Assembly (NCBI GenBank): GCA_964472095.1 | Contig: CAYYIV010000007.1 | Coordinates: 1-64,000 of the forward strand | Origin: Pelagibius sp964472095 | GTDB lineage: Bacteria; Pseudomonadota; Alphaproteobacteria; Kiloniellales; Kiloniellaceae | Reading direction: 5' to 3' | Length of the DNA stretch: 64,000 bases | In this document: in pieces, positions 43,549 to 51,531 of the stretch | Layout: each line of letters begins with the position of its first letter | Numbering within the stretch: the first letter of the stretch is position 1 | The notes under the pieces: generated by a model | Databases searched by the model: none | Told to the model about the DNA's origin: nothing | The model's input: only the letters and a program-made list of their open reading frames with translations | Position numbers and translations under genes: made by a program

Positions 43549-43556
43549 GACAGGCG

Positions 43557-44609
43557 TCAGTGCGCCAGCCAAGTCTTGAACCTCTCTTCCAGGGATTCCT
43601 TGTTCTCGACCCAAAAATCGGTGTCGTAGGTAGCGCCGAACCTGGCGTGCTGCGGGGAAGTGGGAAGATGCTGCTTCCAGTCGTCGGGCACGTAGTCGGC
43701 CGCCTCGATGCGGCCGGTACCGTAGGCGTAAAGCTTGGAGAAGCCGGCCTGATTCTCCGGCACTGAGAACCACTTCAGGAGATCCAGCGCGGCCTGCTCG
43801 TTGGGCGCACCCTTGACGACCGCCCACATGTCGGTGCCGTAGAAGAAGCCGGCTTCCCACACGATCTTGTAGTTCTTGTTTTCCTTGATGATGTCGTTGG
43901 TGATGCGGGCGTTGTACTGGTCCGTCATCACAACCTCGCCGCTGTCGAGGTTTTGCATCGCCTGGGTCGAGGTCGACCACCACACAACATGCGGCTTGAT
44001 CTGGTCGAGCAGAGCGAAGGCCCGGTCGATGCCGCCGGGCTTGCGCAGCTCGGAATAGACCTCTTCCGCGGGTACTCCGGCGCCCATCATGACGTTCTCG
44101 ATGGTGTACTGGGCCTGGGCCAGCATGCCGCGCTTGCCCGGGAACTTCTCGACGTTGAAGTAGTCGGCCCAGCTCTTGGGCCCTTCGCCCTCGATGAGAT
44201 CGGCGTTGTAGGCGAGGACGGTGGCCCAGGTATCGGAAGCCACGCCGCATTCGTGCAGCGTGCCGGGATGGTACTTCGACGGATCCCCGGTGATCTCCGG
44301 TGTCAGCGTCACGAAAAGGCCCTCGGCGCAGCCGATCTCCACGCTGGGTGCCTCCGGTGAGACGAGGTCATAGGTGATGCTGCCGCTCTGTACCTGGGCG
44401 CGCACCTTGGCGAGCTCGCCGCCCCATTCCTCGATAACAATCGGGATACCGGTCTGCTCGGTGTAGCGGTCCCAAACGCCATCCTTGTAGGCCTTGTCCC
44501 AGTTGCCGCCCCAGCCGACGACGGTGATGGCGTCCGCGGCGATCGCCGGGCCGCCCGCGAGGCCGACCAGCAGGGTCAGCGCGGATATGGCATGAACGGG
44601 TCTCTTCAT
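43557..44609 (-). CDS. Third Pot-like ABC importer: periplasmic binding protein
   Basis: 350 residues. Signal peptide MKRPVHAISALTLLVGLAGG, cut near AIAADA. The mature start ITVVGWGGNWDKAYKDGVWD is of the SBP_bac_8 type common for PotD-like proteins with non-polyamine ligands. Two WW-type and several Asp/Glu positions could line the site. First gene of the minus-strand operon, preceded by the divergent operator region. Ligand unknown; the operon suggests an N-acyl amine or amino acid. Confidence 0.9.
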   Translation of the reverse strand: MKRPVHAISALTLLVGLAGGPAIAADAITVVGWGGNWDKAYKDGVWDRYTEQTGIPIVIEEWGGELAKVRAQVQSGSITYDLVSPEAPSVEIGCAEGLFVTLTPEITGDPSKYHPGTLHECGVASDTWATVLAYNADLIEGEGPKSWADYFNVEKFPGKRGMLAQAQYTIENVMMGAGVPAEEVYSELRKPGGIDRAFALLDQIKPHVVWWSTSTQAMQNLDSGEVVMTDQYNARITNDIIKENKNYKIVWEAGFFYGTDMWAVVKGAPNEQAALDLLKWFSVPENQAGFSKLYAYGTGRIEAADYVPDDWKQHLPTSPQHARFGATYDTDFWVENKESLEERFKTWLAH

Positions 44610-44644
44610 CTCGATTTAGCTCCCTGTTCTCTCTTTACCGATAT

Positions 44645-44656
44645 ATTTGATCAAAT
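44645..44656. promoter_or_regulatory. Operator palindrome 1 of the divergent catabolic operons
   Basis: ATTTGATCAAAT, a perfect 12-base palindrome 36 bases upstream of the binding-protein start. A near-identical copy overlaps the aminotransferase start codon 87 bases away. A likely site for the GntR regulator encoded in the plus-strand operon. Confidence 0.6.
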
Positions 44657-44731
44657 TAAATAACACAAAAGCCCTGGCATGCAATGGTAAAACGATCTAT
44701 CGTTGCGGAATGTTGGTTATATATGATCGGA

Positions 44732-44743
44732 ATTTGATCGAAT
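44732..44743. promoter_or_regulatory. Operator palindrome 2 of the divergent catabolic operons
   Basis: ATTTGATCGAAT matches site 1 at eleven of twelve positions and extends two bases into the ATG of the aminotransferase gene. Binding here would block transcription or initiation of the plus-strand operon. Weaker GATC-centred variants flank it (44722-44733 and 44741-44750). Confidence 0.55.
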
Positions 44744-46076
44744 GATCGAGGCTGCTCTTTCCCCCCGCCGCAACGCCGACCTGGACTCCGCCCTGACCGA
44801 GGCGCGCCAACGCTTCACGGCGGCAAACCCGGAGAGCCTGGCGCGCCATCGGGCGGCGGCGGCCTCGCTGCCGGGTGGGAACACGCGTGCCGTGCTGTGG
44901 TACCGGCCGTTTCCGCTGACCCTGACCGGAGGGGAGGGCTGTCGGGTCGTCGACCTGGACGGGCATTGCTATGTGGACCTGGTATCCGAGTACAGCGCCG
45001 GCCTCTACGGCCATTCCGACCGGACCACCACTGCCGCGCTCATCGAGGCGGCGAAGGGCGGTGTCCACCTGGGCGCGGCGAACTGCTTCGAAGGCCGCTT
45101 CGCGGAGGCTATCGTGGAGCGCTTTCCGGCCATCGAGCGGGTGCGCTTCTGCAACTCCGGCACCGAGGCGAACATCATGGCGCTCTCGGCGGCCCGGGCG
45201 ATCACCGGCCGCGCGAAAATCATGGTGTTTCGTGAGGGCTATCACGGCGGTGTACTGACTTTCGCCCACGGCGGCTCGCCCCTGAACCTGCCGTTTCCAT
45301 ATGTCTTTGCCGACTACAACGATATCGCCGGCACTGAATCGCTGATCCGCGAGCAGGCGAGCGACCTCGCGGCGGTCATCCTCGAGCCCATGCTGGGCGG
45401 TGGCGGCTGCATTGCCGCGAGCCGCGAATTCCTTACGGCTCTGCGCAGGGTGACCGGTGAGGTTGGCGCCCTGCTGATTTTCGACGAGGTGATGACTTCG
45501 CGGCTCGCCTACCGCGGCCTGCACGGCGAGCACGGGATCAACCCGGACTTCGTGACCCTCGGGAAGTATCTCGGCGGCGGCGCCAGCTTCGGCGCCTTTG
45601 GCGGCCGGGCCGATCTGATGGACCGCTTCGATCCGGGCTCGCCTGGGGCCTTCTCCCATGGCGGCACCTTCAACAACAATATCCTCAGCATGGCGGCCGG
45701 GCTCGCGGGCTTCACCGAGGTCCTGACGGAAGCGGCGAGTCGCGGCGTCAACGACCAGGGCGACCGGCTGCGGGCGGCTCTCAACAGGTCGCTGGAGGCG
45801 CATGAGGTCGCCGGCGTTGTCCTCGGCCGCGGTTCACTGATGAATCTCCACTTCGTTCCCCGGCCGGTGGATACCCCGGCGCCGCTGGAGGTCGCAGACC
45901 CTCGGCTGCTGGATCTGTGGCACATGGAAATGCTGCTGCACGGACAGCACGTGACTCCGCGCGGCATGCTGGCGCTGTCGCTGCCTTTCGGACAGGCGGA
46001 GGCCGATGCCTTCGTGGCGGCGTTCGATGACTTCCTCGACGCCTATCGGCCGCTCATCCCCCGCCGGGTGCAATAA
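44742..46076 (+). CDS. Class-III aminotransferase (glutamate-1-semialdehyde aminomutase-like)
   Basis: 444 residues. PLP site: Lys275 in TLGKYLGGG, Asp in LLIFDEVMTSR, the FCNSGTEANIMALSAAR phosphate loop, and FREGYHGG. It falls near the GSA aminomutase/beta-amino-acid aminotransferase branch. Close linkage to a BKACE enzyme, which consumes beta-keto acids, makes a beta-amino acid the likeliest substrate, giving the beta-keto acid. It overlaps the GntR gene start by one base (TAATG). Confidence 0.92.
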   Translation: MIEAALSPRRNADLDSALTEARQRFTAANPESLARHRAAAASLPGGNTRAVLWYRPFPLTLTGGEGCRVVDLDGHCYVDLVSEYSAGLYGHSDRTTTAALIEAAKGGVHLGAANCFEGRFAEAIVERFPAIERVRFCNSGTEANIMALSAARAITGRAKIMVFREGYHGGVLTFAHGGSPLNLPFPYVFADYNDIAGTESLIREQASDLAAVILEPMLGGGGCIAASREFLTALRRVTGEVGALLIFDEVMTSRLAYRGLHGEHGINPDFVTLGKYLGGGASFGAFGGRADLMDRFDPGSPGAFSHGGTFNNNILSMAAGLAGFTEVLTEAASRGVNDQGDRLRAALNRSLEAHEVAGVVLGRGSLMNLHFVPRPVDTPAPLEVADPRLLDLWHMEMLLHGQHVTPRGMLALSLPFGQAEADAFVAAFDDFLDAYRPLIPRRVQ

Positions 46077-46840
46077 TGGCGGCTGTCAGCGACACCAAGT
46101 CCAAGAAGCGCACGCAGGGCACCGCTCACGGCAGGGTCTATGCCGGCCTCAAGAGCGCTCTGATGAACGGTGATTTTCTGCCGGGTCAGCGCCTCGTGGT
46201 GCGATCGCTCGCCGAGCGGTTCGAAACCAGCGCGATGCCGGTGCGCGAGGCTCTGCGCCAGCTCGTCAGCGAGGCGGCCCTGGTCGACCATCCCAATCGA
46301 GGCGTCATTGTGCCCGATGCCACGGTGGAGGTGATCGCCGACCTGGTGCGCGTGCGCTGCTCCATCGAGGGGGCGGCGACCGAGTGGGCGGCGTCCACGA
46401 TCTCGCCCGACGAACTGGAGACTATCTTGCGGCTGAACGAGGGCATGGAGAAATGTACCTCTCAGAGCGACGCGGAGGACTATCTCGCCCTCAACCGCGA
46501 ATTCCATTTCGCGGTCTACAAGGCGTCGCGCTCGCTGGTACTGCAGCCGATCATCGAGCGCCTCTGGCTGCGCGCCGGCCCTTGGCTGAACATCATGCGC
46601 GAGGAAGCGACCCTCGGCCTGGGTCTGGATCATCACAGCGAGATCGTCGAGGGCCTGCGGAAGGGTGACGGGGCCAGGGCGCGACGCGCCCTGGTGGCGG
46701 ACATCACCGATGCGGCCGACATCATGCTGCGTGCCGCCAGCAGCCCGGACTTCGGCCACGCCATGAGCAGGCGCTCGGTCAAGCGTGCCGCGCCAGCCGG
46801 ACGCGCGCGGATCGCACGCCGCGCCAGGAGCCCGCGATGA
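46076..46840 (+). CDS. GntR-family (FCD) transcriptional regulator
   Basis: 254 residues. Winged helix (about 17-82) with YAGLKSALMNGDFLPGQRL, SLAERFETSAMPVREALRQL and VDHPNRGVIV. The FCD ligand domain (about 90-230) has Asp/His metal-type positions in NREFHFAVYKAS and DHHSEIVEGLRKGD. The C-terminal 25 residues are Arg-rich. It most likely binds the paired ATTTGATC palindromes upstream and controls both operons in response to the substrate or an intermediate. Confidence 0.92.
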   Translation: MAAVSDTKSKKRTQGTAHGRVYAGLKSALMNGDFLPGQRLVVRSLAERFETSAMPVREALRQLVSEAALVDHPNRGVIVPDATVEVIADLVRVRCSIEGAATEWAASTISPDELETILRLNEGMEKCTSQSDAEDYLALNREFHFAVYKASRSLVLQPIIERLWLRAGPWLNIMREEATLGLGLDHHSEIVEGLRKGDGARARRALVADITDAADIMLRAASSPDFGHAMSRRSVKRAAPAGRARIARRARSPR

Positions 46841-47979
46841 CCTTTGCGCTCGCCCGCTCGCCGGCGGCGGACCGTGACGGCGAGGCCGTGCACGTCCGCT
46901 TCCAAGCTGTGAGCAAGACCTACGGTGAATCGGTCCGGGCCGTCGACAGCCTGAGCATGGATATCCTGCGGGGCGAGTTCCTGACTCTGCTTGGGCCGTC
47001 CGGGTCTGGCAAGACCACCGCCCTGATGATGCTGGCGGGCTTCGAGAAGCCGAGCCGTGGAACCATCTTCGTCGACGGCTGCCGCATCGATCGGATCCCG
47101 GCCAACCGTCGGGGCATCGGTATGGTGTTCCAGAACTACGCGCTGTTTCCGCATATGACGGTGGCTGAGAACCTGGCTTTCCCCCTGCAGGTGCGCCGCC
47201 AGCCGGCGGCGGCAATCGCCGAGCGGGTGCGCAGCGTTCTGGACATGGTGCAGCTGCCGGGGCTCGGCGGCCGGCGCCCCGACCAGTTGTCGGGTGGACA
47301 GCAGCAGCGGGTCGCCGTGGCGCGCGCGCTCATCTTCGAACCAAGCCTGGTCCTGATGGATGAGCCGCTGGGTGCACTGGACAAGCAACTGCGCGAACAG
47401 ATGCAGCTCGAGATCAAGGATATCCATGCGCGCCTCGGCGTGACCTTCGTCTATGTCACGCACGATCAGACCGAGGCCCTGACGATGTCTGACCGCATCG
47501 CGGTGTTCAACGCGGGCACGGTCCAGCAGCTGTCGACACCGGCGGAACTCTATGAACGGCCGCGGACCAGCTTCGTTGCCAGCTTCATCGGGGAGAACAA
47601 CCGAATTGCGGGCACCGTCGAAGCGACGCTCGCAGGTGGAGTCGTCTCGGTCGTTTTGCTTGGCGGGGGCAGGGTCCGCGCTACGGTTCCGAACGGCGCC
47701 ATGACAGAAGGTATGCCGGTCATGCTGTCGATCCGCCCGGAGCGCGCCGCGATCCTCGGTGACGGCCAAGCGATGCCGGAGGAGCTGCCGGCCACCGTGC
47801 GGGACGTGATCTACGTCGGTGACCATGTCCGTGTCATGCTGTCGGGACCGGATCTCGGTCACTTCGTGGTCAAGCTGTCGAATGGCGTGGGACTGCTGCC
47901 GCTGTCTGCCGGTCAGCCGGTGCGGCTCGGCTGGCGTGTCGAGGATTGCCTGGCGCTCGATTCTCCGGATTCCCGATAG
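46837..47979 (+). CDS. Third Pot-like ABC importer: ATPase
   Basis: 380 residues, overlapping the GntR gene as ATGA. Walker A GPSGSGKTT at about 53-61, signature LSGGQQQRVAVARAL at about 151, Walker B LVLMDEP at about 171, H-loop VYVTHDQTEA, and a TOBE domain. No permease is in this operon; the only partner-less permease/binding-protein set nearby is the divergent one, so it should power that importer. Splitting the importer over two operons makes their co-regulation necessary. Confidence 0.92.
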   Translation: MTFALARSPAADRDGEAVHVRFQAVSKTYGESVRAVDSLSMDILRGEFLTLLGPSGSGKTTALMMLAGFEKPSRGTIFVDGCRIDRIPANRRGIGMVFQNYALFPHMTVAENLAFPLQVRRQPAAAIAERVRSVLDMVQLPGLGGRRPDQLSGGQQQRVAVARALIFEPSLVLMDEPLGALDKQLREQMQLEIKDIHARLGVTFVYVTHDQTEALTMSDRIAVFNAGTVQQLSTPAELYERPRTSFVASFIGENNRIAGTVEATLAGGVVSVVLLGGGRVRATVPNGAMTEGMPVMLSIRPERAAILGDGQAMPEELPATVRDVIYVGDHVRVMLSGPDLGHFVVKLSNGVGLLPLSAGQPVRLGWRVEDCLALDSPDSR

Positions 47980-48038
47980 GCGCAAAGCTAGAGACGCCGA
48001 CAGCGCCAAACAACACCAAGAATAATCAGAGGAACCCT

Positions 48039-48974
48039 ATGTACCAGACGCCAAAGGTGATCGTCAGCTGTGCGGTGACGGGATCTATCCATACGCCGAC
48101 TATGAGTCCCCACCTGCCGATCACGCCCAGCGAGATCGTCGATGCCGCGGTCGGCGCCGCCGAGGCCGGTGCTTCCATCATCCATCTGCACGCGCGCGAT
48201 CCCGAGAGCGGCAAGCCGTCGCCCGACCCGCGCCTCTTCATGGAATTCCTGCCCCGCATAAAGCAGCAGACCGACGCTGTGATGAACATCTCGACTGGCG
48301 GCGGCCTCAAGATGAGCCTCGAGGAGCGGCTGGAGGCTGCCCATGCGGCCAAGCCGGAGCTCTGCTCCCTCAACATGGGCTCGATGAACTTCGGGCTGCA
48401 TCACATCGTCGACAAGTTCAAGAACTGGAAGCACGACTGGGAGCCGACCTATCTCGAGGACACGCGCAACGGCATCGTCTCCAACACCTTCGGCCAGATC
48501 GAGCGGGTCATCCGCGAGGTCGGTCAGGCCTACGGCACGCGCTTCGAGTTCGAGTGCTACGATGTCGGGCACCTCTATACCCTTGCGCATTTCCTCGACC
48601 GCAGACTGTTGACGCCGCCGCTCTTCGTACAGTCCATCTTTGGCCTGCTCGGCGGTATCGGACCCGACGCCGAGGACCTGCTGCACATGCGCCGGACTGC
48701 CGACCGGCTGTTCGGTAGCGACTATCTTTGGTCGATCCTGGCGGCGGGCAAGCACCAGATGTCGCTCTGCACCATGGGGGCCATCATGGGTGGCAACGTG
48801 CGTGTCGGTCTGGAGGACAGCCTCTACATCGGCAAGGGAAAGCTTGCCGAGAGCAACGCGCAGCAGGTCGCTAAGATCCGGCGCATCCTGGGCGAGCTGT
48901 CCCTCGAGGTCGCCACGCCGGCGGAGACCCGCGCGCTGCTCGCGCTGAAGGGCGCGGAGGAGGTGGCCTTTTGA
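48039..48974 (+). CDS. BKACE family beta-keto acid cleavage enzyme (DUF849)
   Basis: 311 residues from ATG 48039, with AGAGGAA seven bases upstream. Zn ligands His49 and His51 in IIHLHARDP, VMNISTGGG, LNMGSMNFG, FECYDVGHLY and GGIGPDAEDLL match the BKACE (Kce) family. These enzymes react a beta-keto acid with acetyl-CoA, giving acetoacetate and a CoA ester. Preceded by aminotransferase, regulator and ATPase genes. The beta-keto acid formed by the aminotransferase is its probable substrate. Confidence 0.93.
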   Translation: MYQTPKVIVSCAVTGSIHTPTMSPHLPITPSEIVDAAVGAAEAGASIIHLHARDPESGKPSPDPRLFMEFLPRIKQQTDAVMNISTGGGLKMSLEERLEAAHAAKPELCSLNMGSMNFGLHHIVDKFKNWKHDWEPTYLEDTRNGIVSNTFGQIERVIREVGQAYGTRFEFECYDVGHLYTLAHFLDRRLLTPPLFVQSIFGLLGGIGPDAEDLLHMRRTADRLFGSDYLWSILAAGKHQMSLCTMGAIMGGNVRVGLEDSLYIGKGKLAESNAQQVAKIRRILGELSLEVATPAETRALLALKGAEEVAF

Positions 48975-49022
48975 CTGCGGCAGGCACGAGACCGGGGCGG
49001 GCGAGAAGGGTACCCCCGGGAG

Positions 49023-49121
49023 ATGCTGATCTTCGAGCCGCACGGTCACGCCGACCTGTGTCGCGCGACTCTGGTCGAGCCGGATCTGGCGGTATTGGTC
49101 ATTCACGCCGAACCGTCCTGA
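49023..49121 (+). pseudogene. Fragment of a proline racemase/hydroxyproline epimerase family gene
   Basis: 32 codons read MLIFEPHGHADLCRA, then LAVLVIHAEPS and a TGA stop, preceded in frame by GYPRE. The EP-x-GHAD-x motif followed by a VLxxH strand is the proline-racemase family pattern, but some residues in between are missing and the rest of the 330-residue protein is absent. A remnant squeezed between the BKACE gene and aroQ, suggesting gene loss inside the island. Confidence 0.5.
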
Positions 49122-49138
49122 AGGGGAATCCCACCGAT

Positions 49139-49579
49139 CTACGGACCAGGCTCCAGAATGGCTGCCACCGACCTGACTGCCGCTGGATAGCCGTCGGCGC
49201 CCAGTCCGGCGATCACTGCTGTTGCGACCAGGGATACGTAGGAGTGATGGTAGTGTGCCTCACGCCTGTGGATGTTCGAGATGTGAACTTCCACGATCGG
49301 TCCGGGATACATCTTGAGGGCGTCGAGGAGCGCGATGGAGGTGAAGGAGTAGGCAGCCGGGTTAATGATGATTGCCGCGGCCTTCTCTATCGCCTCATGG
49401 ACCCACTCGACCAGCTGTCCTTCGTGGTTCGTTTGCCTGAAGTCTATTGCCAGGCCGGGGACCGCCGCCTGGCACAGGGCCTCGATATCGGCCAGGGTGG
49501 TCGAGCCATAAATATGGGGCTCTCGCGTCCCCAGGCGATTCAGGTTCGGCCCGTTCAAAACAAAAATGGGTTTTTCCAT
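49139..49579 (-). CDS. aroQ: Type II 3-dehydroquinate dehydratase
   Basis: 146 residues from ATG 49579, after AGGGAGGTTAC. Signature NGPNLNRLGTREPHIYG with catalytic Tyr near 24, INPAAYSFTSIALLDAL, and HISNIHRREAHYHHSYVS with the catalytic His. It interconverts 3-dehydroquinate and 3-dehydroshikimate. The usual AYTHTS reads AYSFTS here. The position next to a TRAP importer, a quinate/shikimate dehydrogenase and a dehydroshikimate dehydratase points to catabolism of quinate rather than aromatic amino acid synthesis. Confidence 0.93.
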   Translation of the reverse strand: MEKPIFVLNGPNLNRLGTREPHIYGSTTLADIEALCQAAVPGLAIDFRQTNHEGQLVEWVHEAIEKAAAIIINPAAYSFTSIALLDALKMYPGPIVEVHISNIHRREAHYHHSYVSLVATAVIAGLGADGYPAAVRSVAAILEPGP

Positions 49580-49589
49580 GTAACCTCCC

Positions 49590-50891
49590 TCAGCCACCAT
49601 AGCCTAGCAGTCTCGGCAGCCACAGCACGACCTCGGGCACGAAGGTGATCACCGCGAGGGCGCCGATCATCGCGACAAGAAAGGGCAGCACATCCCGGAT
49701 GATCGGCATCAATGGGGCTTGTGCGACACTTGCCACAACGAACAGCAGCAGCCCATAGGGTGGCGTAATGAGCCCGATCATCAGGTTGACTACCACGACA
49801 ACGCCGAAATGGACCATGTCGATGCCGAGCACCTGCGCCATTGGGATGAATATGGGCACGATGACCAGAAGAATGGTGATTCCCTCGAGCAGGCACCCGA
49901 GAATCAGCAACGTGATATTGACGAGCAGCAGGAATTCGATCGCGGAGAGCTCATAGTCATCCAGCATCGCGCTCAGGCTGTTCGGGATATTCTCGATCGT
50001 GACGACATAGTTGAAGACCATGGCGCCGCCGATTAGGATTCCGATCGAGGCACTCGACCGCGCGCTTGCCAGCACGGCATTGTATGCCTGTCCCAGCGAA
50101 ACATCCCGATAGAGCACGAAAGAAATGAAGAGTGCGTAGGCAGCAGCGACGGCCGCTGCTTCAGTCGGCGTCGTGATGCCACCATAGATACCGCCCAGAA
50201 GGATCACCGGCATCATTAAGGCCGGAAAAGCACGAACAGTGATCCAGGGGATCTCACGCAAGGCGACGGCCTCTTCGACAGGAAACCCTTGCCGTCGCGC
50301 CATGAGACTATTCAATGCCATCAGCGTGGCAGCCATGAGCAATCCCGGGATGGCGCCTCCAAGAAAGAGGTAGCCGATCGATGCATCGGAGACGAGCGCA
50401 AAAAGGACCATGGGAATGGATGGTGGAATGATCGGCCCGACCACGGCGGAAGCTGCGGTGATCGCCGCGGCATAGCTGCGGGTGTAGCGGCCTTCGCGCG
50501 TCATCATGCCGATGATGAGCCTCCCGACGCCGGCGGCGTCGGCGATGGCCGAGCCCGACATTCCGGCAAATATGACGCTTTGAACGACGTTGACGTGGCC
50601 CAGTCCGCCCCTGAATCGACCGACGATGGCGTTGCAGAAGTGCAGAAGCCTGTTGGAGAGGCTGCCGACGTTCATCAGCTCGGCGGACATGATGAACAGG
50701 GGGATGGCAAGGAGCACGAAGCTTCCCCGCAGCCCCTGCAGCAGTTGTTCCGCCGCGATGCTCATGTCCTGCCCGGCTACCAGAAGGTAGACGACCGACC
50801 CCGCTATCATCGCATAGCCCACCGGCAGCCCCAGGACGGCAAGGGCGATGATCGATGCGAGGCAGATGGAGAACGGGCTTGCGAGCGTCAT
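49590..50891 (-). CDS. TRAP transporter large permease (DctM-like)
   Basis: 433 residues from ATG 50891, overlapping the small subunit as ATGA. About twelve predicted membrane segments, with DctM signatures AIPLFIMSAELMN, FAGMSGSAIADAAGVGR, VVGPIIPPSIPMV, GGITTPTEAAAVAAAYAL and MIGLITPPYGLLLFV. Sodium-coupled import of an organic acid. The gene set suggests quinate or shikimate; the neighbouring enzymes support this. Confidence 0.93.
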   Translation of the reverse strand: MTLASPFSICLASIIALAVLGLPVGYAMIAGSVVYLLVAGQDMSIAAEQLLQGLRGSFVLLAIPLFIMSAELMNVGSLSNRLLHFCNAIVGRFRGGLGHVNVVQSVIFAGMSGSAIADAAGVGRLIIGMMTREGRYTRSYAAAITAASAVVGPIIPPSIPMVLFALVSDASIGYLFLGGAIPGLLMAATLMALNSLMARRQGFPVEEAVALREIPWITVRAFPALMMPVILLGGIYGGITTPTEAAAVAAAYALFISFVLYRDVSLGQAYNAVLASARSSASIGILIGGAMVFNYVVTIENIPNSLSAMLDDYELSAIEFLLLVNITLLILGCLLEGITILLVIVPIFIPMAQVLGIDMVHFGVVVVVNLMIGLITPPYGLLLFVVASVAQAPLMPIIRDVLPFLVAMIGALAVITFVPEVVLWLPRLLGYGG

Positions 50892-51403
50892 TCTTCCCTC
50901 AAGTGGGAGGGATCGGTCGCTTCGGGCACCTCTCCTCTGGCGGCTGCCCAAACCCGACAGAGGCAGCGAACAATCACAGCAACAGCGAAGAGGAGGTAAA
51001 TTGAGAACGCGTAGTCGAGGCGCAGCCCGATGTAGGAAACCCGCTCGACCCGCATGAAGGTCACGTAGTCGAAAACGGCCGGCAAGGAGATCGCGAAGAT
51101 CGTGGCAAGTGCGAGTCCGGTGACGACGACGAAGCCGCGGCGCACGCGGTCGGACATCGTGCTGTAGAGAATATCGAACCGGATTTCGTCGCGCTCCCTG
51201 ACCACGAAAGCGGCGCCCCAGAGCACCAGCCACATCCAGGCCAGGGTACTGACCTCGAGCGTCCATCCAACGGGCCAGCCAAGGAGATAGCGAAAGGCGA
51301 TCTGCAGGATGAACGAGACGAAGACGATTGCGAGGAGGGCTGCGGCGATATTCTCGGCGCGCCGCCGAAGCCAGCTCGCGATCTTGGAGATAGAGTCCAC
51401 CAT
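50888..51403 (-). CDS. TRAP transporter small permease (DctQ-like)
   Basis: 171 residues with four predicted membrane segments. Signature FVSFILQIAFRYLLGWPVGWTLEV and REIRF-type loop (VRERDEIRFDILY). Partner of the large permease, with which it overlaps by four bases. A hairpin lies between it and the binding-protein gene. Confidence 0.9.
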   Translation of the reverse strand: MVDSISKIASWLRRRAENIAAALLAIVFVSFILQIAFRYLLGWPVGWTLEVSTLAWMWLVLWGAAFVVRERDEIRFDILYSTMSDRVRRGFVVVTGLALATIFAISLPAVFDYVTFMRVERVSYIGLRLDYAFSIYLLFAVAVIVRCLCRVWAAARGEVPEATDPSHLREE

Positions 51404-51441
51404 TATGGCAGATCCGGCGCGCCACGAAGCGTCACCACGAA

Positions 51442-51491
51442 GGGCCGCATGAACAGATCACCAGGCTGGTGAACGCGGGTCCATGCGGCCC
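51442..51491 (-). terminator. Nested hairpin between TRAP binding-protein and permease genes
   Basis: Outer ten-base perfect inverted repeat GGGCCGCATG/CATGCGGCCC encloses an inner palindrome TCACCAGGCTGGTGA (51458-51472). It lies in the 128-base gap after dctP and before the small permease. No U-tract. It probably limits permease transcription or protects the binding-protein mRNA. The repeats are certain; the function is inferred. Confidence 0.6.
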
Positions 51492-51531
51492 GACGATGGC
51501 GACCCATTCCATCAACCGCGCACTGGGCCTT

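Noticed and set aside
42319..44250. Long minus-strand open frame extending the permease upstream through the binding-protein gene
   Set aside because: The part upstream of 43548 is the out-of-frame shadow of the binding-protein gene, Arg/Gly/His-rich, with no domain. Only the permease portion is real.
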